Below, in pieces: positions 33,061-33,159 of a DNA stretch of 33,159 nt. How positions within the stretch are numbered: position 1 is the stretch's first letter; every line of letters begins with the position of its first letter. The position numbers and the translations under genes were made by a program. The notes under the pieces are model-generated. The model was not told where the DNA came from. It did no database searches and was given only the letters and a program-made list of their open reading frames with translations. The stretch comes from Lysobacterales bacterium. GTDB taxonomy: Bacteria; Pseudomonadota; Gammaproteobacteria; Xanthomonadales; S139-57. Location of the stretch: NCBI GenBank assembly GCA_015485125.1, contig WFUE01000124.1:1-33159 (forward strand), read 5' to 3'.

Positions 33061-33159
33061 TCAGGCGTCCTTGGTCACGCGCATGACTTCTTCCACCGTG
33101 GTGATGCCCTGCACGCTCTTGGCCAGGCCATCCTCGTACATGGTCAACATGCCTTCGGC
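33061..33159 (-). CDS. gspE: T2SS ATPase GspE, extreme C-terminus (partial)
   Basis: Only the last 32 codons are in the window, the rest lying beyond the right edge. The sequence GMLTMYEDGLAKSVQGITTVEEVMRVTKDA is the typical C-terminus of GspE, with G-x-T-T-x-EEV-x-RVT. It precedes gspF by one base, so it is the upstream gene of the operon and distinct from the gspE at the left end. Confidence 0.9.
   Translation of the reverse strand, partial: AEGMLTMYEDGLAKSVQGITTVEEVMRVTKDA

Overview
The window reads as GC-rich gammaproteobacterial chromosome. Supporting points are the T2SS gene order E-F-G-H-I-J-K-L-M-C/N-D, which I recall from the xps locus of Xanthomonas, a cysteine-free HemB of the Pseudomonas type, an NDH-2 and several proteobacterial toxin-antitoxin families. 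No genus can be named from sequence alone. Genes are densely packed, mostly with overlapping or abutting ends, and no stretch over 300 bases lacks a gene. I saw no rRNA, tRNA, CRISPR array or insertion sequence.

Layout: (1) 2-1829 (+) is the end of a T2SS gspE and a complete gspF. (2) 1826-4871 (-) holds a conserved unknown protein, a HIT hydrolase, a hicA-hicB pair and a nucleoside hydrolase. (3) 4955-5128 (+) is a small unknown ORF with its own promoter and terminator. (4) 5200-7941 (-) is a three-gene envelope operon: membrane-anchored glutaredoxin-like protein, exported beta-rich protein and a large secreted protein with a doubled VFxDGFE tail. (5) 8072-10503 holds ndh (+), a broken orphan hicB (+) and higB-higA (-), with higB needing a -1 shift to be read full length. 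(6) 10719-13407 (+) is an M13 peptidase followed by an SDR; a second SDR (13434-14192, -) diverges from hemB-aroE (+, 14251-16060). (7) 16088-22247 (-) is a seven-gene, tightly packed operon: secreted cadherin/Ig-like protein, SurA/PpiC-like protein without a PPIase domain, Wzm, Wzt, methyltransferase with coiled-coil tail, GT2 glycosyltransferase and an atypical NAD-binding epimerase-like protein. (8) 22432-23805 (-) is a monocistronic exported protein with a clear promoter, a leader hairpin and an intrinsic terminator. (9) 23974-33159 (-) is a second T2SS operon from the gspE tail through gspF, G, H, I, J, K, L, M, C/N and D to a trailing lipoprotein.

How they fit: regions 8 and 4 encode exported proteins that could use the secretion systems at either end, though no substrate can be assigned from sequence. 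Region 7 looks like an ABC-transporter-dependent glycan export cassette. Its Wzt carries an extra C-terminal domain and its methyltransferase a coiled coil, which suggests chain-end capping linked to export. The most unusual items are that cassette with its two secreted/periplasmic leading proteins, the frameshifted higB, the lipoprotein translationally coupled to gspD, the basic tail on the GspC-like protein, and the presence of two divergent gspE-gspF sets.
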